From Anastatus disparis (taxonomy: Eukaryota; Arthropoda; Insecta; Hymenoptera; Eupelmidae), in assembly GCA_017163975.1 (NCBI GenBank), contig JAFFSR010000347.1, positions 1,972,001 through 2,036,000 on the forward strand: 64,000 bases of DNA, in the 5' to 3' direction. The notes under the pieces are model-generated. The model did no database searches. It was not told where the DNA came from and saw only the letters and a program-made list of their open reading frames with translations. Both the position numbers and the translations under genes were made by a program. Position 1 is the stretch's first letter; every line of letters starts with the position of its first letter. Shown one piece after another: positions 1 through 11,800 of the stretch.

Positions 1-20
1 AATTATTTTGAATATTCATG

Positions 21-240
21 TTACTCTTTGCGTACTCTCTGATTTTTCAAATACTCAACTTACTCTTTGCATACTCTCTGATTTTTTTAAATACTCATCT
101 TACTCTTTGCATACTCTTTGATTTTTTCGAATACTCCTCTTACTCTTCGCATACTCTGATCAATTTTTAAACTCCAATACTCTTATAAAACTCTTGCGTA
201 CTCACAATACTCTTACAAAACTCTTACCACTCTTTGCAAG
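21..240. repeat. Tandem repeat, about 40-bp unit
   Basis: The phrase TTACTCTTTGCATACTC recurs near 21, 60, 100 and 140 at about 40-bp spacing, with CTGATTTTTT between copies. It decays into shorter TACTC-rich repeats up to about 240. No coding potential is seen. Confidence 0.8.
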
Positions 241-266
241 AGTATTTTAGTAAGAAGCCCCTCGGT

Positions 267-598
267 TGTAATATGTAAATGTTGCGTCTTTCATTTGTAA
301 GCGTATCGCCATCCGTCGGTAAATACGTACTTGACCATACATACGATACAGAAAATCAGCTGAGAAAGAGAGGCTCTAGTCGAGCTCAAGCAGTCTGTTG
401 AACAGGGTCTAGCAAGCGCCATGTAGTGATAAAGACAAGCTCTTTACAATAGCATATGTAAAGTAAAGTTCAGTCATTTATAAAAAGAAAGAACATTACT
501 GTACTCAATATAATTTAGAATGCATATCAACCAATTTAATATTATAAATAAAAGTGTTTTTTTTCCGATCCCGGAACACAAAACGTCTATTCCCAACA
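267..598 (+). repeat. Probable 5' LTR of decayed Copia element
   Basis: The stretch starts TGTAATATG and ends CCCAACA. It has a TATA-like TTATAAAAA near 478 and a polyadenylation signal AATAAA near 547, in the order expected of an LTR. It is followed at once by TGGCAGCAG, which resembles the initiator-Met-tRNA type of primer site used by Copia elements. No 3' LTR was found, so the boundaries are inferred. Confidence 0.45.
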
Positions 599-605
599 TG
601 GCAGC

Positions 606-765
606 AGTCCGTGGTTGAAAAAAAGTAAAAAAACGTGGTCAAGAAAAAAAAATAAGAGAACGTGGTCAAGAAAAAATAAAATAAAACGTGGTTAAGTAAA
701 AACAAAAAAACGTGGTTGATAAAATAGAAAAAACGTGGTTAGTGAAGCAAAAACGTGGTAGACTA
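606..765 (+). repeat. ACGTGGT minisatellite in the element leader
   Basis: Six or seven copies of a roughly 27-30 bp unit, core AAACGTGGTCAAG followed by an A-rich stretch, lie just downstream of the putative LTR and primer site. The reverse-strand ORF here is a low-complexity shadow. Confidence 0.7.
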
Positions 766-1731
766 TTTAAGTCAAAAAAGATAACTAAAAGGCAAAAGTA
801 AAGTGAAAAATATATAAAAAAGTGAAAAGGAAAAATTATTAATAATCAAGAGAAAGAAAACTGAAGAAAATTAAGTCGAAAATACGTTCGATGCAAACGG
901 ATTAAAAATTAAAGCCACGTGGTCGCAAAAAGTAAGGTTAGAAAAAAATTATTTTGAGGTTAAATCAGGGCACGTGTTTGAAAGATAAAAGGAAAGAAAA
1001 AGAAAACAAGTGAATAAAAGGTAAAAAATAATAAATAATAAGAAAAAGATACTGAATAATAATTTTAAAAAAATAGACTGTACAAGAAAATTGAAAGAGT
1101 GACAAAATGAAAAGATTGAAAAAGTGAATTTACTAAGGGAATTAAGAAGTGAATTTAATAAGATAATTGAAACAAAATTTAATGGAACAGACAAAAGCTG
1201 AAAAAGAAGTGCTCATTAATGAAGAAAGAAATCGATTAAGAAAAATTTTCCTCAAAGATTTGAAAAAGGTGTTAAGAGGATATCGTAGTTCTGCTCCTCC
1301 TAATAATATTTTTATTCAAAGTTCATGAGTAAACAGTGCGTCAAATCAAATTCTTTCACTTCAGTAAGAAAATTCGTAAGATTAATCCTTAGCGCGGACA
1401 AGTCAAGAAATTTACCAAAATAATATACATAAAAAGTTATAAACAAACTTTCGATATATACTATTTTGAGGTTAGGTTCATCGAGCTTGACATCTAATTT
1501 TCATTCGTAGTTCATAAAAAAATATGAAGCTAAATTGAATTTTTAATTTAACAAAAATTATTGTATTAATATAGTTTTACCGCGGATAAATCATTATATA
1601 TGTCCAAATAGTAAATTTAAAAAGATATCAGTAAGATAAAAAAAGCAAAAGTCGATTCCAACAACTACGACATCCCGTTAAGTGCAGTAAAAGAAATTGA
1701 TAAAAATATAAAATTAGAAAAAGAAAGAGAA
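766..1731. other. A-rich leader, no gene seen
   Basis: This is A-rich sequence between the minisatellite and the gag remnant. The reverse-strand ORF at 949-1194 is a run of Phe, Leu and Ser from poly-A and shows no protein features. It probably belongs to the untranslated leader of the decayed Copia element. Confidence 0.5.
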
Positions 1732-1880
1732 ATGGCTAAGTAAGTAAAAATTGATGATGTTTATATTCCCATTTTTGATGGATGCAATTATTCTAGCTGG
1801 GAATTCAGATTATTAGATATTTTAGAATATAAAGAGTGTAAAGAGCAAGCAACAAGAGAATTGAAATTGCAATAGAATTG
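1732..1880 (+). pseudogene. Copia gag N-terminal remnant
   Basis: The translation begins MAK and then hits a stop codon. The same frame continues with IPIFDGCNYSSWEFRLLDIL, which matches the start of Copia-type Gag proteins, where an F-G-x-N-Y-x-x-W motif is typical. After about 50 codons further stops follow. The rest of Gag and the protease and integrase core are missing before the pol remnant at 2043, so an internal deletion is inferred. Confidence 0.6.
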
Positions 1881-2042
1881 TATTCATGCAAAAATTAGAG
1901 CATATTAGAGAATGCAATACAACATTTCAAATGTTAAAAAAGCTAGACAGTATGTACTCTACAAAATTTACAGCTCTACAAATAATATGTAGAAGTAAAT
2001 TAGAAAATGTGAAATTGAAGAATTATGACAAAGTTGTCATAA

Positions 2043-4130
2043 TTCGTCCATGAATTAAATGGAGTAGCGGAAAGATTTAATAGATCAGCTATGGATATAG
2101 GCAGATGTTTAGTAAGAGAAGCCAAGATACCTATAAGGCATTGGCCAGAAGTAATGAAAACAGTTTCTTATTTAAAAAACCGTATAATAGCCAACACACA
2201 TGGAAATAAAACTCCATATGAAATACTTTTAAAATCAAAACCTGATGTAAAACATTTGAAAATATATGGAAGCAAAGTTTTTGTAAGGGTACCAGAAGTA
2301 TTAAGAAAAAGTAAATGGGACGATAAAGCTAAATTAGGTATACTAGTAGGTTATACACATAATGGTTATAGAGTTTCAATTGATAATAAAGTTATAAATG
2401 CCAGACATGTTAAAGTGATCGAAGAAGATACAGAACTAATTTGTACTGAACAAAATGATGAAAATTACATTGAATTTAATTTAGAAAATGAAAGTAGTAA
2501 AAGTAAAATAAATTCTGAAAATGAAGTAGATGAAAATGAAATAAATGATAATGTAAATTATGATAGTGAAAACTTAAATTCTGATAATAAAATAAATAGC
2601 GATTCTGGCAAAGTAAATAAAAGATTTAAAAAACGAAAAGATAATTTAGAAGTTGAAAGAACTTCAACGAGAAAGAAAAGTCCTATAGAAAGATATGGTG
2701 ACCCAATAACGCATTATATTTATCTAAATTATGTAAACGCTAATGTACCGAATACATTCGAGGAGGCGATAAACTCCACTGAAAGTAAAGAATGGCAAAA
2801 AGCTATGGATTCTGAAATTAATAGTTTAAATAAAAATAAAACATGGACTATTGTAGACAAACCTAAAGATAAGAAAATAATTTATATTAAATGGATATTT
2901 AAAAGAAAAGGGGATAATTCATTTAAAGCTAGATTAGTAGTAAAAGGCTTTCAGCAAAAAGAATATTTAGAAAATGTATACTCTCCAGTAGGAAAAATGC
3001 AAACTTTAAAAATTTTGTTAAGCTATTGTTGTGTAAATAATTTAGATATAGAACAAATGGACGTTGAGACAGCATTTCTCAATGGTACAGTAAAATCAGA
3101 AGTTTATATTTATGAATCAAAAGGTTGTGAAACTGTAGAAAATAAAGTATGTAAACTTCAAAAGGGACTCTATGGTCTTAGAGAAAGTCCACGAGCATGG
3201 TATGAAACATTTAATAACTATGTGGAAAAATTGAATTTTGTTAGAAGCAATCATGACTATTGTTTATATGTAAATAACACAAGCAATGATCCTATATATA
3301 TGTTGGTATTTGTAGATGATCTTTTAATATATTGTAAAGATAAAAGCAAGATCAAGGAAATAAAAACAAAGTTAAGGGAATGTAAAATACCGACATCACA
3401 GTTTTCCAAGTTTTCGATTCTTAATCCAAAAGTTTTAAAAATATCTCTATATTACAACCTTCTATTTTTACTAATTAAAAGCCTAATATAGAGATGTTTC
3501 GGAAAATTTTTGAATAAAGATTAAAAATTTGAAAAACTGCAATGTCGGTAACTATGTATAAATCATATACCTTATTACATCCCCTTAATGCAAAGATTTG
3601 CAATGAAAGATTTAGGTAAAATAACAGGATACATTGGAATTGATATTAATCATGATAAAGAAAAAGGTGTAATGACTTTGAGTCAACAAAAATATATTTA
3701 ATTATTAGCTGTGAAATATAATTTAGAAAATGCAAAGCTCTATGAAACTCCGATAGAGACAAGTTTAAAACTTGAACAAGCAACTGAAATAGATGAAAGA
3801 ATTAATTATAGAAATTTAATAAGCGACCTTTTATATATTAGTACAGGGATAAGACCTGACATATCATATAGTGTTAATTATTTAAGTAGATATCAAAATT
3901 GTTACAACGAAACACATTTTAAGTATGCTTTGAGAATACTAAAATATTTATATAAAACCAAAGATTTAAAACTAACGTATTACAATAATGTAAAGAAAGA
4001 AAAATTAAATTGTATGGTTGATTCAGACTACGCAGGTGATCATATTGATAGGAAATCCACAACAGGATTTGTCATTAGAATATTTGGTAATGTAGTCTAT
4101 TGGAAAACACGTAAGCAGAAAACTGTATGA
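2043..4130 (+). pseudogene. Copia pol remnant (integrase tail, RT, RNase H start)
   Basis: The frame opens with the end of a Copia integrase (ELNGVAERFNRSAMD, then TPYEILLKSKPDVKHLKIYG). After an Asn/Glu-rich linker comes reverse transcriptase: EWQKAMDSEI, KARLVVKGFQQK, DVETAFLNG, KGLYGLRESPRAWY, and the catalytic FVDDLLIY in place of the usual YVDD. RT is interrupted at 3390 by a MITE and resumes near RFAMKDLG. One stop codon lies just before 3711, then the frame runs through RPDISYSVNYLSRYQ and RNase H (VDSDYAGD, RKSTTGF). It breaks off after KQKTV, before the conserved STEAEY region. The element is dead: gag is mostly deleted, pol is disrupted and no 3' LTR is seen. Confidence 0.9.
3390..3548. 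mobile_element. Tc1/mariner-like foldback MITE in Copia RT
   Basis: This 159-bp insertion has inverted ends CCGACATCACAGTTTTCCAA and CCGACATTGCAGTTTTTCAA. It is flanked on both sides by TA (3388-3389 and 3549-3550), the target duplication of Tc1/mariner elements. It splits the RT frame of the Copia remnant, so it is younger than that insertion. Confidence 0.8.
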
Positions 4131-4332
4131 TTTATTTTTCATATTGAAAATAAATCATATGTTAAACTGTCATAACTCCTTATTGATGGCTCTGACTTAC
4201 ATGATCAAAAATTTATTTTGAAGTTTATGTGAAATAGAAAAAAAAACCTGCGAAAAGAAATTTTTGAAGTGGCGAACAATGAGTAATTTCAACTACCATG
4301 TAATACATATAAGAACCAATGGAAAACTTTAA

Positions 4333-4480
4333 CCTTCTGACAGCCGGGATGACGCCGTATGGCGTCATATGGCGTCATCCCATGATCGGCCCACATATAC
4401 TATTACTTAAGAAACATTTATATGGAAAATTTCGAGAAAGTTACACTTTTTTAGTGGAAAAAATGGCGGTTGTCAGAAGG
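4333..4480. mobile_element. piggyBac-type MITE
   Basis: Terminal inverted repeats CCTTCTGACAGCC and CCTTCTGACAACC are flanked on both sides by TTAA (4329-4332 and 4481-4484), the target duplication of piggyBac elements, whose ends often begin CCY. The interior has repeats of TATGGCGTCAT. The 76-codon ORF across it is not a gene. Confidence 0.75.
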
Positions 4481-4763
4481 TTAAAATTCAGGTCTGTAAA
4501 GAACTATGCTGACTCTGCTCTTTATTTACAACAAGAAGTATTCTCATGAATTTCTCTCTAAAACATCAGGATTTTCAGGAAAAAAATTATTAAGTTGGGA
4601 CTTTTCCAATAATTTTGAGAAATTTCCAAATTTTAAGGATCTATAGCTCTTGATCCTTCCAATCTTAATTCTTGAAAATTTATTCACATATTTTGGGTAA
4701 AAAAGGAATACATTCCCAGAGTTTCAGCGTTTTTTATTTTTCCGCTCTTCCGATTGGTGTGTC

Positions 4764-4767
<4 letters not shown>
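4481..4767. other. No gene seen
   Basis: AT-rich sequence between the piggyBac-type MITE and the (TA)n tract. I see no recognisable coding or repeat signal. Confidence 0.5.

Positions 4768-4810
<43 letters not shown>
4768..4810. repeat. (TA)n microsatellite
   Basis: An uninterrupted TA repeat adjoins the Helitron-type terminus at 4811. Confidence 0.95.
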
Positions 4811-4811
<1 letters not shown>

Positions 4812-4860
4812 TAGGAGGGGTTCCCCCCTGCTCGCGCTGCTCGCCAACCCCCGTTTATAT
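4811..4860 (-). mobile_element. Helitron-type 3' terminus
   Basis: Read on the minus strand, a short hairpin (GGGGaaCCCC, plus 4817-4826) is followed by CTAG and then a T inside (TA)n. A hairpin a few bases before CTRR, inserted between A and T, is the signature of a Helitron 3' end. The upstream bases (gggggtt, cgagcag) match the terminus at 48245. A helicase remnant lies in the same orientation upstream at 14513-14862. Confidence 0.55.
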
Positions 4861-4937
4861 TTACAATATGTCAGCCAGTTATGAAATTTGTACTGACAAA
4901 AATTATTTATAAAATTTATATTAATTATATATTTGCT

Positions 4938-5215
4938 CAGACAGATTTCCACACCACCCGAAGAGGTACTGTCAATAATACCTTACAATTAATAATTCAT
5001 AATATAAATTAAATAATAAAAAATGTATGGTATTACGGCGCGTTGGTTTTTTTTTGTTTTATTTTTAATAATTATATAAAATCAATTATAATAATTTTAT
5101 GTTATTTTAAGACATGTTAAAATTAATTAAAATTATTTATTTTTTTTATAAAATTATTCAAAATAAAATCATGGTTACCTTCGCCTGTAGCCCTACACAA
5201 CCATGAGAGTCTATA
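4938..5215 (+). repeat. Left inverted terminal repeat of large element
   Basis: It contains, in order, CCACACCACCC near 4951, GAGGTACTGTCAAT near 4962, GGCGCGTTGG near 5037 and GTAGCCCTACACAACCA near 5187. Each block is found inverted at 22160-22549. Confidence 0.65.
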
Positions 5216-6135
5216 TTCTTTCCTCCTTATACCATAGACTCTATTTTCAATCCATCCTCCACCTTCAGTATTACATATTTAAACAAAGTTTTAAAATCAT
5301 TTTATAATTTGTACAATTGTTGTTATATAACAATTGTTTCATTAATATTTATCTCTTTTAAATCTTTGTTTAAGTATGTTTATTAGAATAATTATTATAA
5401 CTTGATATTTTTCAATTAAATATTATTGTAACATGTCTTACAATAATATAGAACCGAAATTTTTTTTATTATAATTATTCTAAATTTAAAATTTAATACT
5501 TTATTGAATTCTATGTTTTTTAATATTATTATTATTAAAAATTTTATAATTATTTCTTATATTTGAATAATAATTATTATTATTTTTTTTTATAACATTT
5601 AGTATCTTTAATTTATATACTTGAAATTAATATATTTCCTTTTTTTTAAATATTAGTTCTAATCAAAGTATATATTTTACAATAAATTTCAATATCATTA
5701 TGATAATTATAATATTATTAATTAATATATTTCATAAATAAAACGATAAAATTAAATAATATAATTTTTCCTCATTTATTAATTATTTTAATTTTATTTT
5801 TAATATATCTTAATTTCATTTTTAGGTCTTTCGGATGTATAAAATATATATCTATATTGTTTTCTAATATCCTTGACTTTTTTGCTAGTATTAAAAAAGA
5901 TATATTAAAATAATTTTTACAAAATTGATAGAATGTATTTTCATGTTTGTTTTTTTTTTAAATTATCGATTATTTATTTATCAATAAATAATTTTTAATA
6001 TTATTCATTAATTAAAAAAATCAATATAATATAATACATAATGATATGAATTTTATTAATTTTTTTTTGTTTCATAAAATAATTTTTTATTCATCCTTTA
6101 AACATTTTATTATATTTAAATTCAATTATAAATGT
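5216..6135. other. AT-rich interior, no gene seen
   Basis: Very AT-rich sequence with no open frame of note, inside the large inverted-repeat element. It ends in ATGT (6132-6135), the left target duplication of the retrotransposon. Confidence 0.5.
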
Positions 6136-7471
6136 TGTCACGGTATTTTACCATGTTTGAATCTTGCGCGCTTAGGTATTAAAATAGAATAAACGCTCAG
6201 TCATATATCTCGTCTAAGACGAATAAAGAAGTGCGTATCCTGACGACCGGCACGCGAGCGAGAAGCGAGCCGGCCGCGAGGCGCTTGAGAGAGTTTCCGG
6301 CTACCGTTGCGTTAGCACGAAACCTAAGCCGCGCTGTGCTCATTAGAGAATTTCGCCACGTGGACATATAATACGGTAGACTAAGTTCGCAATTGATAGA
6401 GCGAGACATTGTCTTAATTAAAAGTCGTGCGTTTATACCGACTTGCGTATTATATTATATTGGCTAGTTGCAACTCTCAGAAATTCTTTCTGTAGAGTTT
6501 TGCTTGACCGCTTTTCGCGCGTCTTAGCGGTCAGCCATTAAGTGCCAACAAATACGTTGATCGACGTGCATAGGATTCCACCGATCTACGTCCAGGCAAC
6601 CACGTTGGCAGAGCTCAGCGGAATTCAAGGATCGGGAAGAGACGTATTCCACCGATCTACTCCAGAGCATTTACGTATTGGTTACGTACAGGGAGAAGCT
6701 TCGATAACGGGCGAGCGGCGTCTACGTGCACGTAGGTAATTAGTGTAAGCTGGCCAGTGCGTTATTGTAAGTATAATTATACTGTGCGATATCCAAGTAT
6801 CTCTTCCTCGAGAGATACTTGTTCAGGTATATTGTATCATCGATTATATAACCGATCAGCGTCATAAGCGAGGATCATTTAGTTCGCGACGCGCCCTCCC
6901 TTTGCTCACTCTCTCAATAGACGCGTACATTACTTTTTATATATTATTCAATTTCATTCTCATTTAGTTTACATTTTATCTTGATTATATTTATATTTTT
7001 TTTGTAATAAATTAATTCTTTTCTATTAAATCGTGCTTTCAATTAATTTATATTGCCTGATTATATTTAACATAAAATATATATTTCCCGTTGCTTACTC
7101 CGACGCCTCCGCGGTCCTTGTGAGCAGTTATAAATTATTTAATAACGTAATATCATATATTTTAATATAACGTATTTTGGAACCTGCCTCACGAAGGAAA
7201 ACTGCGCTACCGGCCACGCGTCTCTCGATCAGGTAAGAGAGAGAGAGAGAGACGCAGTGCGTGCAGCAAGCGACGAGTATATCAGATATGATTTTGTCGT
7301 TTATCAATAGGATTGATTAGCTAGCACAATCGGAGTTCGCTGTATAATATTTAGTGAAATTCTTACAAATTTCAGCAACTCTGCATATAGTAAAATTTAA
7401 GGACTTAGCTAAAGTTTACATTAAATTAAAAGCTAATTCTTTTTTGCAACGTGTAGTAAATTACCGTTACA
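6136..7471 (+). repeat. 5' LTR
   Basis: It starts TGTCACGGTATTTTACC and ends TACCGTTACA, so the tips are inverted copies of each other. It has a GA-repeat near 7236-7250 that is 4 bases shorter than in the 3' LTR. It contains TTAA at 6538-6541, the empty site for the foldback seen in the solo LTR at 45671-47380. The short ORFs at 6197-6409 and 6542-6739 recur in the other LTRs and are not genes. Confidence 0.95.
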
Positions 7472-7474
7472 AAA

Positions 7475-7486
7475 TGGCGCCCAACG
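7475..7486 (+). other. Primer binding site
   Basis: TGGCGCCCAACG begins 3 bases after the 5' LTR. This is the standard position, and the TGGCGCCC core is typical of sites complementary to a tRNA-Lys 3' end. The tRNA identity is inferred. Confidence 0.75.
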
Positions 7487-8876
7487 AATAGATGCGTCAA
7501 CGGGAACAGGCTTTTACGCGTCGTCTAATAAATCGAAATTTGCAAATGGCGTCGAACGTGTAGCTGGCGTCGACGAAAACAGACTTCGCGTTGTTCATAA
7601 AAGACTTTATATCAAAGATGGCGTTTTGCTATAGTTAAAGTTTGATATTTAAGTTAGCACGTGTCAAGAAATTTTTTTCTTTTAGAAATCAAATTATTCT
7701 TAGTCAAAGATAAATAAATTTAGAATTGACGTTAAATTTTTTTTCACGTTTCGTAAAATAAAATTAATATTAAATTGCTTTTTTTTGGAAAAATAAAATA
7801 GTGGACATTTCGGGAAAAATTGCTAGGTATCTATTAAAATTTTTTTTTTGTCGGTTAGCTGTTACAAATTTGTGTCCCCACGTGTCCCAGCGAAAATTCT
7901 ATTTCTTTGCTTAACGCGCAGATATTCTCGCGCTTTAATATCATAGTGACAGAGACAAAAGATATAGCTCTGTATGCCTAATAGTTCGCTTTATGTGAAA
8001 AAGCGAACAGGCAATCGAGATTTTCTAAGAATTAGAATAGTCCGTTGTTATGTGTTACCCTCTTACCGATCAGGTCGTTAATAGTAAATTATAAAATTTT
8101 TATGGTGGGAGAGAGATATTAATTTCGACTAACGAGGAAGTTGAAATTAATCTAGTTGAAAAATAACCCTTTAATATAGGATAATTTAATATCATTAACA
8201 TTAAAATTTTTTTTTGTATTCTGATATAATATTTAATTGAATAAAAATTAAAATTTTTTTTTATACATATTAAAGGGCTAGAAAATTTTTTTTCTTGCAT
8301 AATAAGTGAAATTTCAAATTTTTATTTTTACACATAGTGGAAATTTTTATTTTTCCTTTCTCTCTCATCAACGACTGCCAACTCGTAGCGCGGCAATCGA
8401 CTGGCGCTGTGTGTGTTGTGGAGAAATTTTAGAATTTTCTCGAAGACTTTGAATTAAAATTTATTTCTACACTACACGTTAAATACACATGTATAATAAA
8501 TGAATTGTCCCTACACAGTTAGGTGTGCATTTTTAACAAAAGTTTAAGAACGCACAGATTTTTGGATTTAGTTATATATGTTAATACTTAGTATTTTAAA
8601 TTTAAAATTGTAAAATATTATTGAATAGTTTATTATAGTCTAATATTTTCGATTAGCTTTACTATAATTATTAGAAATTCTAGAATAAATCCAAAAATCA
8701 AAACAATTAATTTTCAAAATATATACATATTTAGTCAATTTCAACTGCTACGTGTGTATATGGTTCTATTATAACTATATACAAACGATCAGTAATTTAA
8801 TTTTCTTTATAAAATAAACGTGCGTACACACACACACACAGCGAGCGTTAGTAAAACCGCGTGCGATTAATAGGAA
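7487..8876 (+). other. Retrotransposon leader
   Basis: This is the 1.39-kb untranslated leader between the primer site and the Gag start, with no long ORF on the plus strand. It includes a short CA repeat near 8826. The reverse-strand ORF at 8100-8300 shows no protein features. Confidence 0.6.
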
Positions 8877-11800
8877 ATGGAAAATATCTCAAGAAAGAAG
8901 ATATTTATCAAGATGGCAACACAACAGAAAATGATCGACGGAAATCACAAAGCTGCCGCTATAAAGGTCTATAAATGGGCAACAGGCTTGTCAGAAGATG
9001 ACCTAATAGATTCGCTTCAAACATTAGAATTGAAGCAAGAAGGGTTACCTTACGAACAGTCACACCGATTAGTGCAATGGCTGTTAGGCAATTATACGGC
9101 AGTGGACTTCGAACAGTCTAACCCTGAAGAAAGCGAAATGGTGACGCGACAACGCCGCCTTTCGGTCAGGAAAGAGTTCATCGAAAGAACTACTTTTAAA
9201 AAGACAAGATCTACGATCTATGATAATAACGTGGATTTAAACGAAGAACATCTACTCACCATATTGCGTAATGATGAAACGGTGGTGAAAAATTTAAATG
9301 CTACGTTAAGCAATATTACGCAAAACGAAATGCGTAACGATCAGGTGGTACTTGAGAATCCCAACGTGCAACAAAGAAGTGAAATAGCACTAGATGTCTC
9401 TAACGTACCAAGAGAACTGATAAATTATCTTACCGCCATACATAACCAAGTAAAAGATGTGTCGTCCAAGGTAAAAGGAATGGCAACTACAATGGATTCG
9501 CTATCACTAAAAGTGGAAGTGCTATCACAGCCGAAATCTTCTAGCACACAGCTATTCGATCAGGCCACAGGTGAAAGAACACCTGAACGGGAAAACCTCC
9601 AAGGAAATAAAAATAATGAACAGCACGTGGCTTTTCGTGATACATTTAGTATACACTACAATAATAGTAGTAGCCCATTAAATAGCCAAGCAAACAACAA
9701 TGCGAGTACAGATCAACAAAATTATACAAACCGTGATAATTTGCCAACTGGTACGGCAGGAGCACGTACAGTCGAGGGGGGAGGGACCCCTCACACTGCA
9801 AACAGTGCGACGGATAACGCTAATCTGACCAGGCATAGTGACCGTCCAACGAGTGCAAATAAAAATACAGACGTAGGTCACATAGTGCGCCGCTGGAATG
9901 CTACATTTTCTGGCGAGCGAGGCCAAAGTATAGACCTCTTTCTAACTAGAGTTGAGGAGTGTCGAAAACTGGCTAAACTGAGTGAGAGCGATTTATTAAC
10001 CTCTCTCTCTGAACTGCTCACAGGGGTTGCTGCGACCTGGTATCGAAATAACAGGCATTCGTGGCAAACCTGGGCTCAATTTAAAAAAGCTGCATTGCGA
10101 TGGTATGGATATAGCAGACGTTTCCAACAAAGATTGTTAGCAGAAGCTAATGCACGTACACAAGGCAAAGATGAGCCGGTACGAGATTATATTATATGCT
10201 TACAATCTATAATTTTAAAACAAGTTCCGTTACCTGACAGTAGTCAACAGCTTGATTTATTGCACCGTAACCTCTTACCAGAAATTCAACGTATGGTCAG
10301 AAGAGATGAAGTTACGGATATTGAATCTTTATTAGAAAAAACTGTAGAAGCTGAATTGATACTCGAGGCGGAGAGAGTCTATAGACCACCTCCTCCGCCC
10401 GAACAGTCATTATTACCTGACGTAGCTTATAGGCCAACGAATAAAGCCAAAGATAATGAAATACAATTAGCAGCGGTACAGGAAGAACATGCTGATAATG
10501 GACAGTTAAATTTAGGGGAAGTGTTAATCCAATTATTTCAAGAAATACGTGAACTCAAAAAGGCGTTTGTAAAGCAGCAGAGGTTTAGCGAGAACAACGT
10601 ACAAGGACCTGCACCGCTTAAATTGCCTCGAAGGAAGTCTGCTAAACGTCAAAGGAATTTTAAGAAGCAGCCTCGGAAACTTTCGCAAGATGACAGCAAT
10701 TCGGAACAACAGAGTCAACAACAAAAGGAAAGTTCTTTAAGAGATACAAATCAAACAAAACCAGGTCAAGAAAACCAGAAAGGTTCGAAAAATCCAAAAC
10801 GTAACCGTGAATGTTATCGGTGTGGATTACCTGGATATACTATCTGGTCCTGCCCTATCTGTGCGGGAAAAAGGACCAGGGAACGAGTAGGTGAGGTACC
10901 TACCGTTCCCAGTGAGGCTTATGAGACCTCAGAACCCTCTAATAGAAAGGTGTTCGATAAAAATCTATCTGAAGACTCAGTAGAAACACAAGTTGAGTCT
11001 CACACTGGTCAAGTTGAGACCAGTGAGCAGGCAGAGACAAATCAGCCAATAATCGATGATGAAGCTCGATGGTGGCTCCCGGTAGTGATCGGAGATTACC
11101 GAATAAGGGCTCTGTATGACCCAGGTGCATCACGCACGGTCATGAATTCGCTAGGATTACAGCTAGCAGTAGCCTGTAATGTACCTTTAATACCAGCTAC
11201 AGGTAGATTGGTTAAAGTAGCAGATGGTAGACCATGCTCACTAGTAGGTTATGTTGACCTCCCTTTCACTGTAGGCGGAATCACCAAAACGATTCGCTGT
11301 GCGATCATGCCTAGCTTAAATGAAGAATGCTATCTAGGAGGCAACTTCGTGCGAGCATTTAGAGCTGTTTTCGATCCTTGTGAAAATAAGCTTTCTTTCA
11401 AAGGTACTAACGTAAAGGTAAATCTAGAAGTTGCTGCTCTTAAACAACTGTACATTGGAAAATTAGAAACAGTTGGTTTAGCTGATATTTCAGCAACTGA
11501 TCAGGCTTGTGTAAAAAGTTTGGTTCCAGGCAGAGCAAAAGCAACTCATAATATAGATTATTTAATAGGCAAGAGAAATAAAATACTCTCTCCAGCTGTT
11601 CAAGACATAGCAAGTAAGCTTGCACCAAAATTGGTTAGTACATATGTCGTTACAGCTAAATCTGGATTAAATACACATAGATTGTTAGAGAGGAATAGTA
11701 ACTCGTACAGTCCGATTTATAGAGAGCAGCTGAGAGCATATATCGCAAGGCAAGAAGATGATCTGCAATCTCAACCACCGTTGGAATCAATGCGTGCGAA

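Noticed and set aside
21..240. CRISPR-like array
   Set aside because: Repeats are contiguous and AT-rich without unique spacers, and the DNA is eukaryotic.
6197..6739. Conserved short ORFs in the LTR, repeated at 12275-12814 and 46396-46590
   Set aside because: They are inside LTRs, and similarity reflects the LTR copies; frames break between copies.
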